Shown piece after piece: positions 6,625-14,709 of a stretch of DNA of 23,756 nt (the stretch's first letter is position 1; each line of letters opens with the position of its first letter). The position numbers were made by a program, and so were the translations under genes. Origin of the DNA: an uncultured Lachnospiraceae bacterium (GTDB lineage Bacteria > Bacillota > Clostridia > Lachnospirales > Lachnospiraceae); contig USGM01000047.1 in assembly GCA_900554205.1 (NCBI GenBank), forward strand, positions 1 through 23,756, written 5' to 3'. A model generated the notes under the pieces. It made no database searches, was not told the origin of the DNA, and worked only from the letters and a program-made list of their open reading frames with translations.

Positions 6625-8094
6625 ATGGGAGATAATAGGATCAGTGAGGTACAGAGAAATAACAGGACAGCTCTGTATGGGCATACGATAGAGGCATTGA
6701 TAGTAGTGGCTTTCTACATAGCGCGTTTCCTGAGAGGCGAGCGGGGGATTCTGTATTCCGTGATGATCGTTGTGCTGGCTCTGGCGCCCGTTGCGCTGGG
6801 ATGGTTTTTCTTTTTGAAGGACAAAGAGACAGCCATGATCAAACACACAGTGGGAATCGGCTTTGCCATTACTTATTCCGTGATGGTGCTGACGACGGAA
6901 GAGGCAAATATCTATGTGCTCGTGATTCCTATGATACTTCTGGTAACGGTGTTTAATGATGTAAAGTTTTCAATCCAGATCAATGCGGGAACGGTTATTT
7001 TGAGTCTGATTATGACAGTAGGCGGAGCACTCACGGGAAAATTCGGCTATCAGGGAAGAGATGAGGCAGTCGTTCAGGTCGTTGCCATGGTGCTTGTGGC
7101 GGTGTATTCCATCTATGCGGCAAAGACCTCGGATGCGAACAGCCGTCAGAAGCTCGATGACATCAAAGAGGCGCAGAGCAGGACGGAGGGCCTGCTGACG
7201 GAGCTTAGCGGAATGTCAGAACAGATGCAGGCAGGTATGGAAGACATTTACGGAAAGGTCGAGAAGTTGAACGTGTCCTCCGGGATGACAAAGAATGCGA
7301 TGGCGGAGGTCGGCAGCGGAACGACCGAGACTGCAGAAGCGGTGCAGAAGCAGCTGCACCAGACCGAGGAGATTCAGCAAAAGGTCGATTTTGTCAGTGG
7401 TGCGGTGGAAAAGATCGACAATAATATGAAGCAGACAATGGAGATCCTTGAGAGAGCAAACAAGCAGGTAGAGACGCTAGTGGCTCATGTGGAACATTCT
7501 GTGGAGAAAGGCTCTGACGCTGCCGACAAGCTGGAGACGCTGGATAAATATATTGAAGAGATGCATTCGATCGTGGAGCTGATCAGCGGCATTACCTCGA
7601 AGACAAGCCTGCTGGCGTTGAATGCCAGCATTGAGGCGGCGAGAGCCGGTGAGGCAGGAAAGGGCTTTACGGTTGTTGCCACGGAGATTTCGGGCATGGC
7701 GACACAGACCAAGACGGCAACTGTGCACATTACAGACCTGATCGGTAACTTATCCGTTGCAATCAGTGAGGTGGTGACGGTCGTGCGCGAAATGATTGCG
7801 GCGATCGATGACGAGAAGCAGTCAACGGAGCACACGGCGGAGAATTTCAGCCGGATTCGGAGCAATACACTGGAAATCCGGGAAAATGTAGAAAAACTGA
7901 GCACAAATATTAACGAATTAAAGGCAGCTAACGAGCGCATTGTGGACTCGATCGAGACGATTTCTGCAATTTCGGAGGAAGCGTCCGCCCATGCGAATGA
8001 GACCATGGCAGCTCAGGAAGAAAATTCAAATGTGCTGGGCAAGATCACAAGCCGCATGCAGAAGCTGATCGAAATATCCAAGCAGAGAAGCTGA
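6625..8094 (+). CDS. Methyl-accepting chemotaxis protein with a multi-helix membrane N-terminus
   Basis: A 489-residue receptor. The first 165 or so residues hold about six hydrophobic helices with short loops and no extracellular sensor domain. There is no recognisable HAMP domain; a helical linker (about 166-190) leads straight into the cytoplasmic signalling coiled coil (about 190-489). The conserved hairpin tip SLLALNASIEAARAGEAGKG lies near residue 330, where CheA and CheW dock. The receptor should feed chemotaxis or another CheA-type pathway; the signal is probably sensed within the membrane or via a partner. GAAGGAGCGG lies just upstream of the ATG. The solute-binding lipoprotein starts 47 nt downstream on the same strand. 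Gap 6491-6624 shows no gene. Confidence 0.93.
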   Translation: MGDNRISEVQRNNRTALYGHTIEALIVVAFYIARFLRGERGILYSVMIVVLALAPVALGWFFFLKDKETAMIKHTVGIGFAITYSVMVLTTEEANIYVLVIPMILLVTVFNDVKFSIQINAGTVILSLIMTVGGALTGKFGYQGRDEAVVQVVAMVLVAVYSIYAAKTSDANSRQKLDDIKEAQSRTEGLLTELSGMSEQMQAGMEDIYGKVEKLNVSSGMTKNAMAEVGSGTTETAEAVQKQLHQTEEIQQKVDFVSGAVEKIDNNMKQTMEILERANKQVETLVAHVEHSVEKGSDAADKLETLDKYIEEMHSIVELISGITSKTSLLALNASIEAARAGEAGKGFTVVATEISGMATQTKTATVHITDLIGNLSVAISEVVTVVREMIAAIDDEKQSTEHTAENFSRIRSNTLEIRENVEKLSTNINELKAANERIVDSIETISAISEEASAHANETMAAQEENSNVLGKITSRMQKLIEISKQRS

Positions 8095-8141
8095 CGGCGG
8101 GGTGAAGGGTGTAATAGAATCTGGCGAATAGGGGGACATTG

Positions 8142-10361
8142 ATGAAAAAAGGGATGAGAATTCTGGCTGCACTGGCGGCAGCGCTGCTGACATTTTCCGG
8201 CTGTGGAGCGGAAGGAACGACGGCAAATACAGACACGGAGAGTCAGGACGGGAAGAAAACACAGAACAGTGACGAAATGTTTCCGGTGGCAGAGAGACAG
8301 GAGACGAACCGGCTGCGCCCGGCGAACTATGATGGACTTGAGGTGCTGCAACCGGAAAATGCGGAATATACCATAACACCGCGCACACTTGCCGGACAGG
8401 ATGGTTTTTACGTCCTGAGAAGCTTTTATATGGATTCCGGTTATCAATGTTTTCTGGAGCGCTATGCCGTCCCGGATTTTGAAAAGACAACGGTGGAATT
8501 ACCTCTGGGGGACTGGAACCTGACCGATGAAACAGTGGTCGGTTTTGACCTTTCGGAAAGCGGCATGAGCTTCCTGATTGAGGCAGGGGAGACATCCGGA
8601 GAATATCGGATTGTGAATACCGACCGGAGCGGTGCTCTGCAGACGGAAATACGCCCGGAGGAGAAGCTCGCAGATGCCGAAGGAAATCCTGTGTTCCGAT
8701 ACAGTGACGGTTACTATTTTGTGGTTTCGGGGAATGGACAGGAATGCTTCTCGTTCGATGCAGAGGGGAAAACAGCAGGAACCTACTCCTGTGGAGGTGA
8801 AGGAAGAAGCATAGGTGCTCCCGTGAAGAGCGGAAGCGGTGAAGTGATCTTTCCGGTGACGGACGAGGGAACAGGGGATACAAAGCTGATTACCTTTGAC
8901 GGGGAATCTGGTACATGGAAGGAACGCGCTGTGCTGCCGCAGGAGACGGTGACTCTCCTCTGCGGAATGTCGGGGCAGCAGCTGTTCTATATCGCACAGG
9001 AGAAACTGAATTGCTGGAATGTGGAGGATGGCAGCAGGGAGACGCTGTTTTCCTTTGCAAACATCGGTATTTCCCCGCAGACTGACAGACTCTGCCTTCT
9101 GGCGGGTGAAAATGGTGATGCCTGGCTGTATGTGGGTACTCTGAAAAAGGAATATGTGATGACCTTCTCGGAAAACGTAGAGGAGGCGCAGATACAGCTT
9201 GCAATGCTCTGTGAAGGAAACAGTGATTTTAAGAGTGGTGTTACACGGTTTAACCAGGTCTATCCGCATTACTCGGTAGATATGCAGGAGCCGGGGGCCG
9301 ACACGGACAGCTACCGCAACCGGATTATGGCAGATATTGTGAATGGGGAGGGGCCTGATCTGCTGTATCTCTCCTATGAAGATTTCACGGCGCTTGCCGA
9401 CATGGGGGCATTGGCGGATCTGGAAGAATTTGTGGATGTCTCCGTCATGGATAAGCTGCTTCCGAATGTGAAGAGCCTTGGCGAACTTGACGGGACGCTT
9501 CTGGGAATTGTCCCCGGTATTTCTTCAGGTGTCAGAACTCTTTTTACCAGCGGACAGACATGGGACGGGGAGGGCTGGTCGCTCGACGATATTCTCAGGC
9601 TGACTGACGAAAAGAAGGATTTGCAGGGACTGTTCACCTACCCGACGAGAGACATGGATTTATACAACACGCTGTACAGTCTGATTGGAATTGATCTTGA
9701 ACGGTCAAAATTTATCGACCTTGAGAGCGGAGAGAGCCGGTTCGAGGAGAATGATTTTGCGGCGGTTCTGGAGCTGGTGAAAAAGTACAGCGGAAATGGC
9801 GCTGGCGGAGTGGATGGAGCGGCGCGCGTCCGTGACGGAAGCTATCTTGCGATGTACTATCCGATCAATAGGGCAGATTTCTTCTTTACAATACTCTCGG
9901 ACATTGACGGTGCGGGACATGCGGTCGGTTATCCTGTGGAGGAGGGAAGCGGCAATTATTTCTCGGTGGGAGGAATTCTTGCGGTAAACAGGAATGCACA
10001 GGAAAAGACAGCGATAAAAGCATTTCTGGAATATATGCTTTCGCTTGAGAATCAGGCGGAATTCAAGAATAGTCTCAGTGTGCGGAAGGATATCACTGAC
10101 GTAACTGTGCAGTATAATGAATATGCTGAACAATACATGTGGGAAGGTCTGGGACTGCTGCCGGGTAAGGCAGATGGCAGCACCTATGTGGAGGAATACA
10201 AGGCATTTATGGAGAGCTGTCTGCCGGATAAAGGTGACACTGTTCTTTTTGACATTATATGGGAGGAAGCAGAGAGTTATTTTTCGGATGCCAAGAAGGC
10301 ACAGGATGTTGTCGGGGCGATAGACAACCGGATACAGCTCTATCTGGATGAAAGAAAATAA
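8142..10361 (+). CDS. Large lipoprotein: beta-rich N-terminal region plus extracellular solute-binding domain
   Basis: A 739-residue lipoprotein. The signal peptide ends in a lipobox, LLTFSGC with lipidated C21, so it is anchored on the outer face of the membrane. After a polar linker, residues of about 60-345 form repeated short beta-rich segments that look like a beta-propeller or WD-type region (inference from pattern only). From about residue 350 the sequence fits an ABC-type family 1 solute-binding protein: FNQVYPHYSVDM, then NGEGPDLLYLSYEDF, ADLEEF, then the later NYFSVGGILAVNRNAQ segment. I chose the ATG at 8142 with AGGGGGA upstream over the TTG at 8139. No ABC permease or ATPase gene is adjacent. 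It may supply a ligand to the neighbouring receptor or to a distant transporter. Length is well above the usual 400-550. Confidence 0.85.
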   Translation: MKKGMRILAALAAALLTFSGCGAEGTTANTDTESQDGKKTQNSDEMFPVAERQETNRLRPANYDGLEVLQPENAEYTITPRTLAGQDGFYVLRSFYMDSGYQCFLERYAVPDFEKTTVELPLGDWNLTDETVVGFDLSESGMSFLIEAGETSGEYRIVNTDRSGALQTEIRPEEKLADAEGNPVFRYSDGYYFVVSGNGQECFSFDAEGKTAGTYSCGGEGRSIGAPVKSGSGEVIFPVTDEGTGDTKLITFDGESGTWKERAVLPQETVTLLCGMSGQQLFYIAQEKLNCWNVEDGSRETLFSFANIGISPQTDRLCLLAGENGDAWLYVGTLKKEYVMTFSENVEEAQIQLAMLCEGNSDFKSGVTRFNQVYPHYSVDMQEPGADTDSYRNRIMADIVNGEGPDLLYLSYEDFTALADMGALADLEEFVDVSVMDKLLPNVKSLGELDGTLLGIVPGISSGVRTLFTSGQTWDGEGWSLDDILRLTDEKKDLQGLFTYPTRDMDLYNTLYSLIGIDLERSKFIDLESGESRFEENDFAAVLELVKKYSGNGAGGVDGAARVRDGSYLAMYYPINRADFFFTILSDIDGAGHAVGYPVEEGSGNYFSVGGILAVNRNAQEKTAIKAFLEYMLSLENQAEFKNSLSVRKDITDVTVQYNEYAEQYMWEGLGLLPGKADGSTYVEEYKAFMESCLPDKGDTVLFDIIWEEAESYFSDAKKAQDVVGAIDNRIQLYLDERK

Positions 10362-10392
10362 TCTTTGCGGAGACGGAATAAAAGTGTTTTTT

Positions 10393-10428
10393 CCTGTCAA
10401 ACATATCTTTGTAAAAGATAGTTTCAGG
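10393..10428. other. Imperfect hairpin upstream of the spore coat gene
   Basis: An interrupted inverted repeat: CCTG/CAGG, AAAC/GTTT and TATCTT/AAGATA with small bulges around a 5-nt loop. It ends 14 nt before the coat gene ATG. It could be a leftover terminator of the lipoprotein gene, though no T-run follows, or a regulatory site for the coat gene. Function unknown. Confidence 0.35.
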
Positions 10429-10442
10429 AAAGGATAAGCGCG

Positions 10443-10901
10443 ATGATTTTAAAAGAGAAGGAACGGACGGCAATCCAGGATTTGCAGACACAGGAAAAGA
10501 GCTGTGTGGAGAAGTACGGAAAATATGCAGAGCAGGCGAGAGACCCTGAATTAAAGAGCCTTTTCCAGACCTTGCAGAGCAAGGAGAGGGAGCACTACGA
10601 ATCCCTTGGCAAGGTACTCGAGGGTACGGTGCCGACTTGCAATTGTAACGATTCCGACGGAAAGGAATATGAGCCCAAGGCAACCTATTCCGGTATGACA
10701 AATTCTGAGGACAAGCAGCATGATGCGTTTCTTGCGACAGATTGTATCGGTACGGAGAAGCTGGTCTCCGGCGAGTACAACACGAATGTCTTCAACTTCG
10801 GAGAGAGCAGCCTCCGCAAGCTGCTGGCAGACATCCAGATCGAAGAGCAGAACCATGCGGAAATGCTTTATAAGTACAAGACAGTAAATGGAATGTCATA
10901 G
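10443..10901 (+). CDS. CotF-family spore coat protein (ferritin-like fold)
   Basis: A 152-residue protein with two helix-rich halves. Residues 1-62 resemble one half of a ferritin-like bundle (QDLQTQEKSCVEKYGKYAEQ, KEREHYESL), and the end (LRKLLADIQIEEQNHAEMLY) the other half, separated by a region rich in N, D and G with CNCN. This is the usual layout of the CotF-like coat proteins of Clostridia. Its presence implies an endospore former; it should be deposited on the spore surface. AAAGGAT lies upstream of the ATG. No sporulation sigma-factor promoter could be assigned with confidence. The gene converges on the GH2 gene across a shared hairpin. Confidence 0.85.
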   Translation: MILKEKERTAIQDLQTQEKSCVEKYGKYAEQARDPELKSLFQTLQSKEREHYESLGKVLEGTVPTCNCNDSDGKEYEPKATYSGMTNSEDKQHDAFLATDCIGTEKLVSGEYNTNVFNFGESSLRKLLADIQIEEQNHAEMLYKYKTVNGMS

Positions 10902-10915
10902 AGTAATCAGAAATG

Positions 10916-10953
10916 CAAATGACGTGGCCGGGTGGTCACGTCATTTGTATTTT
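10916..10953. terminator. Intrinsic terminator between converging genes
   Basis: An 11-bp perfect stem (10916-10926 with 10937-10947), extendable by three pairs to a GGGT tetraloop, is followed on the plus strand by a T-rich stretch (TTGTATTTT). It is 14 nt beyond the coat protein stop codon. Its right arm includes the last codons and stop of the GH2 gene (10936-10938), so on the minus strand only the part beyond the stop is untranslated. Confidence 0.75.
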
Positions 10954-12804
10954 CACAATCTTCCGGTCATAGGTTACCAGACCGTTCACTTCCTCTTCCA
11001 CATCGGAAAGCTGCGTATATACGGCGCCGCTTAAGCCTTTGTCAACCAACGGGAAAAGCTGTTTTTCAAGCAACTGCCGGTAGGCGGTGGTCAATTCCTC
11101 CGGGTTGGCATACTTGCGATAGCCGTAGATCCGGTCTACGGAGGAGTGACCGGGGATATGGCAGGCATAGCCGCCGTATTCGCTGATGACAAAGGCACGT
11201 TTTTTGTCGGACTTCACCTTCAGCGTGCGGAAGTAATTGTGAATGCTCTTGAAATCGCCGGCCTTCTGGTCGAACCAGCCGCTGGCATGATCGACCGGGC
11301 GGGTGGGATCTTTCTCTTTCACATTCTTGGCAATTCTGGCGGCATCAAACTGTCCCCAGCCCTCGTTGAAGGGAACCCAGACGGCGATGGACGGTACGCT
11401 GTACAGATGCTCTATCATATCCATGCATTCCTGTTCCCACGCCAGACGTCCTTCCTCCTCTGCGCGCGAGAAGAGCTTGTAATGCGAATCGCGTGTGTGG
11501 ATTCCGATGTTGGGGAATATGGTGGGAAGATAGCATAGCAGAGGCATATGGTAGGCAGTTCCGCCGTTCACCATGTCCTGCCAGACAATCATTCCGAGAC
11601 GGTCGCAATGGTAGTACCAGCGCATCGGCTCGACCTTGATGTGCTTGCGCAGCATATTAAAGCCTGTTTTTTTCGCCAGATCAATGTCATAGATAAATGC
11701 CTCGTCGCAGGGGGCGGTCATCAGCCCGTCCGGCCAGTAGCCCTGATCCAGCAGCCCGTGAAGGAAATACGGAGTGTGGTTCAGGCAGAACCGGAGAGTG
11801 CCGTTTTCGTCGGGCTCGACCGTGAAGCTGCGCAGTGCAAAGTAGCCGTGAATCCGGTCATTGTCCGCAATGATGGTAAAGCTGTAGAGATAGGGCTGCT
11901 CCGGTGTCCAGAGATGAACGGCATCCTCCGGGAGAACCAGCCGCAGGACATTCGGCGAGGAGGACTCGCGCTGTACAGACACTCCGATCAGGGCAATGGT
12001 GCGCTCCCCGGGGAGAGAATGGGATACAGCGTCGGTGGATGCCACAAAGTTTGTCGTCGCCTTATATACAGTACAGGAAATGGAAGAAAATTCTTTTTCC
12101 GAGCATAGCTCAATGGAGACAGCACCGTGGTCGGCATCCGGGGTGATCTTCATCTTACGGATATAATTTTCCGGTACCCACTCGTACCACACGCTCTGCC
12201 AGATACCGCTCTGGGCAGTGTAGAACATGCCGCCCCGATTTAAGGTCTGCTTTCCGCGGGTATACCAGGAGGTGTCGCTCACATCGCGGACGCGCACCTG
12301 CAGAAGCATCGGCTCATCGGAGACGTAATTCGTAATATCTGCCTCAAAGGGAAGATAACCGCCGGTGTGGGAAACGGTTTCCTTGCCATTGCAATAGACT
12401 ACCGCCTGCTGATCTACGGCACCAAAGTGCAGGATGCAGTGCTGTCCCTTAGCCTTGCGCGCCAGTTCATCCGTGGTAAAGCTGACGGAGCGCTCATACC
12501 ATAAATATTCATCCGGCTGCAGCTGGCGGCTGACGCCGGAGAGCAGGGCTTCGGGAGAAAAGGGAACCAGAATCTCTCCCTTCATGGGCATGAGGTGATC
12601 GTCTGTGACCGGACAAATCCAGTAGCTCCATTTCCCATTGAGCATACGGTAATTGTCCCGCTCCAGCTGGGGCCTTGGATATTCCTGCCAGACGGACTCC
12701 GTGTCATCCTTTATGATTTTCTCCCCCCAGGAGGTAGAAAGAGAATGAAGCGGATCCTCTGGGCGACTCTTTTGCAAATTGGAAACAGCATCCTTGATTC
12801 TCAT
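10936..12804 (-). CDS. Glycoside hydrolase family 2 (beta-galactosidase/beta-glucuronidase-like)
   Basis: A 622-residue intracellular enzyme (no signal peptide). Order: N-terminal jelly-roll sugar-binding domain (about residues 40-200, with LNGKWSYWICP and ILHFGAVDQQAVVYCNG), an immunoglobulin-like domain (about 205-310) and a TIM barrel (about 315-610). Catalytic residues read as acid/base E481 (FNEGWGQ) and nucleophile E542 (VISEYGG); KKTGFNMLRKHIK is the conserved barrel entry. The start at 12804 is chosen because GAGGA lies just upstream; the frame is open 18 codons further but without a binding site. Beta-galactosidase, glucuronidase and other specificities cannot be separated here. It stands alone, divergent from the ABC-F gene, and is probably used on oligosaccharides imported by transporters encoded elsewhere. 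Confidence 0.92.
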   Translation of the reverse strand: MRIKDAVSNLQKSRPEDPLHSLSTSWGEKIIKDDTESVWQEYPRPQLERDNYRMLNGKWSYWICPVTDDHLMPMKGEILVPFSPEALLSGVSRQLQPDEYLWYERSVSFTTDELARKAKGQHCILHFGAVDQQAVVYCNGKETVSHTGGYLPFEADITNYVSDEPMLLQVRVRDVSDTSWYTRGKQTLNRGGMFYTAQSGIWQSVWYEWVPENYIRKMKITPDADHGAVSIELCSEKEFSSISCTVYKATTNFVASTDAVSHSLPGERTIALIGVSVQRESSSPNVLRLVLPEDAVHLWTPEQPYLYSFTIIADNDRIHGYFALRSFTVEPDENGTLRFCLNHTPYFLHGLLDQGYWPDGLMTAPCDEAFIYDIDLAKKTGFNMLRKHIKVEPMRWYYHCDRLGMIVWQDMVNGGTAYHMPLLCYLPTIFPNIGIHTRDSHYKLFSRAEEEGRLAWEQECMDMIEHLYSVPSIAVWVPFNEGWGQFDAARIAKNVKEKDPTRPVDHASGWFDQKAGDFKSIHNYFRTLKVKSDKKRAFVISEYGGYACHIPGHSSVDRIYGYRKYANPEELTTAYRQLLEKQLFPLVDKGLSGAVYTQLSDVEEEVNGLVTYDRKIVKIQMT

Positions 12805-12846
12805 AAAAATCCTCGCTTTGAAAACGTCTAAAATTTCTTTAAAAAG

Positions 12847-12852
12847 AGTATA
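12847..12852 (-). promoter_or_regulatory. -10 box of the GH2 gene (weak -35)
   Basis: The minus strand reads TATACT at 12852-12847, about 43 nt before the GH2 ATG. No good -35 box is visible at the right distance, so an activator or an unusual promoter is possible. Confidence 0.4.
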
Positions 12853-12870
12853 GCACAAAATGAAAGATTA

Positions 12871-12879
12871 TGGTATATT
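12871..12879 (+). promoter_or_regulatory. Extended -10 promoter for the ABC-F leader transcript
   Basis: TGG followed by TATATT (12874-12879) forms an extended -10 element without a clear -35 box. Transcription would start near 12886, leaving an untranslated leader of about 300 nt before the ABC-F gene. Tentative. Confidence 0.35.
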
Positions 12880-12885
12880 TACTAT

Positions 12886-13191
12886 ATGAAAAGATTCGGC
12901 GACAGCGGTGCGAAGATACCAATCACGGTCTGCAACGCGGAAACCCACAGGCTATGCAGGGGTGACGACGCTGAAAATACAGACATAGCGCGGAGGCTGG
13001 AGTGCGGAGATAGTCAACTTTTGAGAACATGAAACGGTTAAATAACGGGGATGGAAGCCGAAAAGGCAGGATCTTCGTTTTTCATGTTGCCAAAAGTGGA
13101 TTATGCCGTACATCCGCCTTATTTTTGTGCCCATTTATCGGAGTAAGGGCGTAATCTCTCTCTTTTTGGCAACGGAAAAGGAGGGAATTAT
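12886..13191 (+). promoter_or_regulatory. Long structured leader of the ABC-F gene, probable attenuator
   Basis: The region before the Lsa-type gene has no conventional gene but is full of pairing. Arms at 12953-12958 and 12984-12989 (GCTATG/CATAGC) can pair. A perfect 10-bp stem joins 13086-13095 (GTTGCCAAAA) to 13164-13173 (TTTTGGCAAC), ending 2 nt before the AAAAGGAGGG site of the gene. A rival hairpin (13115-13121 with 13144-13151, one bulge) is followed by TAATCTCTCTCTTTTT and resembles a terminator. Short ORFs run through it: 12886-13032 (48 codons), 13029-13154 (41 codons, overlapping the first by ATGA) and 13084-13146 (20 codons). Several ABC-F resistance genes are known to be controlled by ribosome-mediated attenuation, so this reading is plausible. 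Confidence 0.5.
13084..13146 (+). CDS. Candidate leader peptide ORF for the ABC-F gene
   Basis: Twenty codons (MLPKVDYAVHPPYFCAHLSE) starting inside the leader and stopping 45 nt before the ABC-F start. The ATG falls at the left arm of the 10-bp leader stem, and the stop falls in the right arm of the terminator-like hairpin, the arrangement expected if ribosome stalling switched structures. The nearest AGG is 13 nt upstream, which is long. The alternative frame at 13029-13154 (41 codons) covers the same stretch; neither has a convincing binding site. Existence as a translated peptide is uncertain. Confidence 0.3.
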   Translation: MLPKVDYAVHPPYFCAHLSE

Positions 13192-14709
13192 ATGTCGCAA
13201 ATTACAGTATCAAATCTGACCTTCAGCTATGAGGGCAGCTATGACAATATTTTTGAGAATGTTTCGTTCCAGCTCGACACGGACTGGAAGCTCGGTTTCA
13301 TCGGCAGAAACGGCAAAGGAAAGACGACGTTTCTGCGTCTTTTGCAGGGAAAACAGGAATATCAGGGGAGTATCAGGGCATCGGTAGCATTTGACTATTT
13401 TCCCTATGAAATGGAAGAGGGGCAGGAGGAACTTGCAGCTGCGGAGTTGTTTGAACAGCTGCGCCCCGGTTGTGAGATGTGGAAGGTGCTCCGGGAGCTG
13501 GATCAGCTGGAGCTGGACGCCGAATGTCTGTACAGACCTTTTTGTACATTAAGCCATGGCGAAAGGACGAAGGCTATGCTGGCGCTTCTGTTCTCGCAGG
13601 AGAATTTTTTCCTGCTGGTCGATGAGCCGACGAATCATCTTGACATTGAGGCAAGACAGGTGGTAAAGGAGTATCTCCGATCGAAAAAGGGATTCATTCT
13701 CGTTTCACATGACAGAGAGCTTCTGGATGCCTGCATCGATCATGTCCTCGTATTGAACCGGAAGTCGATCGACGTAGAGAAGGGCAGCTTTTCGAGCTGG
13801 TGGGAAAATAAGGAGAGAACGGATAACTTTAACCGCGCCGAGAACGAAAAGCATCTGAAGGAGATCGGCAAGCTGAGGGTGGCTGCGGACCGCATAGACA
13901 GATGGGCGGACAAAAACGAAAAGACGAAGATCGGGTATGATCCGCTGAAAGAGCCGGACAGGTATATCCATACGCGGGCATACATCGGCGCAAAGACAAA
14001 GGCAATGCAGAAGCGCGTAAAGAACACGGAGCGCAGAATCAATGACGAAATCGCGGAAAAGGAAGGGCTGTTGAAGGATATTGAGAACCCGGTGGATCTC
14101 AAGCTGATGCCACAGGAATTTCATAAGGAGCTATATATTGTGGCGCAGGATTTCGGACTGCGGTATGAGGGAAAGACGGTGCTGCAGAATTTCCGGTTCG
14201 AGCTTCACAGGGGAGAGCGTGTCCTGCTGCGCGGGGTGAACGGCTGTGGAAAGTCCAGCTTTATCAAGGCGGTGCTTGGAAATGCCGGCAATGCGGAGGC
14301 CAGCGGAAGACTGGAGATTCCGGCGGGACTGCGGATATCCTATGTCAATCAGGATACCTCCGGGCTGTCCGGCGGACTGAAGGATTATGCAAGGATGCAT
14401 GGTCTGGATGAAAGTATGCTGAAGGCGCTCCTGCGTCAGCTTGATTTCGAGCGGACGCAGTTTGACAAGCGGATGGAAGAATATTCCGAGGGACAGAAGA
14501 AAAAGGTTCTGCTGGCGACAAGCCTGCTGACCCCGGCACATCTTTATATCTGGGATGAGCCGTTGAACTTTATTGATGTATTTTCGCGTATGCAGCTGGA
14601 ACAGCTGATACTGAAATATCAGCCGACCATGCTGCTTGTCGAGCACGACACTGTGTTTGGGGCGAAGGTTGCGACGAGAATTGTAGACATCACTCGTACA
14701 GAGCCTTGA
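13192..14709 (+). CDS. Lsa-family ABC-F ribosomal protection protein
   Basis: A 505-residue protein with two ATP-binding cassettes and no membrane helix. Cassette 1: Walker A GRNGKGKTT (38-46), signature LSHGERTKAMLALL, Walker B LLVDEPTNHLDIE. A charged linker (about 200-310) forms the interdomain arm that reaches into the ribosome. Cassette 2: Walker A GVNGCGKSS (348-356), signature YSEGQKKKVLLATSLL, Walker B HLYIWDEPLNFIDV. The N-terminal NIFENVSFQLDTDWKLGFIG and the cassette 2 motifs are those of the Lsa group, which removes lincosamides, streptogramin A and pleuromutilins from the peptidyl transferase centre. Length matches. AAAAGGAGGG precedes the ATG. It ends 20 nt inside the 3' end of the opposing regulator. 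The actual drug range is unknown. Confidence 0.9.
   Translation: MSQITVSNLTFSYEGSYDNIFENVSFQLDTDWKLGFIGRNGKGKTTFLRLLQGKQEYQGSIRASVAFDYFPYEMEEGQEELAAAELFEQLRPGCEMWKVLRELDQLELDAECLYRPFCTLSHGERTKAMLALLFSQENFFLLVDEPTNHLDIEARQVVKEYLRSKKGFILVSHDRELLDACIDHVLVLNRKSIDVEKGSFSSWWENKERTDNFNRAENEKHLKEIGKLRVAADRIDRWADKNEKTKIGYDPLKEPDRYIHTRAYIGAKTKAMQKRVKNTERRINDEIAEKEGLLKDIENPVDLKLMPQEFHKELYIVAQDFGLRYEGKTVLQNFRFELHRGERVLLRGVNGCGKSSFIKAVLGNAGNAEASGRLEIPAGLRISYVNQDTSGLSGGLKDYARMHGLDESMLKALLRQLDFERTQFDKRMEEYSEGQKKKVLLATSLLTPAHLYIWDEPLNFIDVFSRMQLEQLILKYQPTMLLVEHDTVFGAKVATRIVDITRTEP

Noticed and set aside
8026..8883. Minus-strand ORF (285 codons) opposite the lipoprotein
   Set aside because: Proline/serine/arginine-rich shadow of a gene with a clear signal peptide and domain; no binding site.
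12860..12889. Nine-codon ORF at the start of the ABC-F leader overlapping the next ORF by ATGA
   Set aside because: Too short, no binding site, and probably upstream of the transcription start.
13065..13080. AGGATCTTCG in the ABC-F leader resembling the start of an FMN riboswitch
   Set aside because: None of the other conserved FMN-element boxes (GGGGCAGGGTG and following) are present; chance match.
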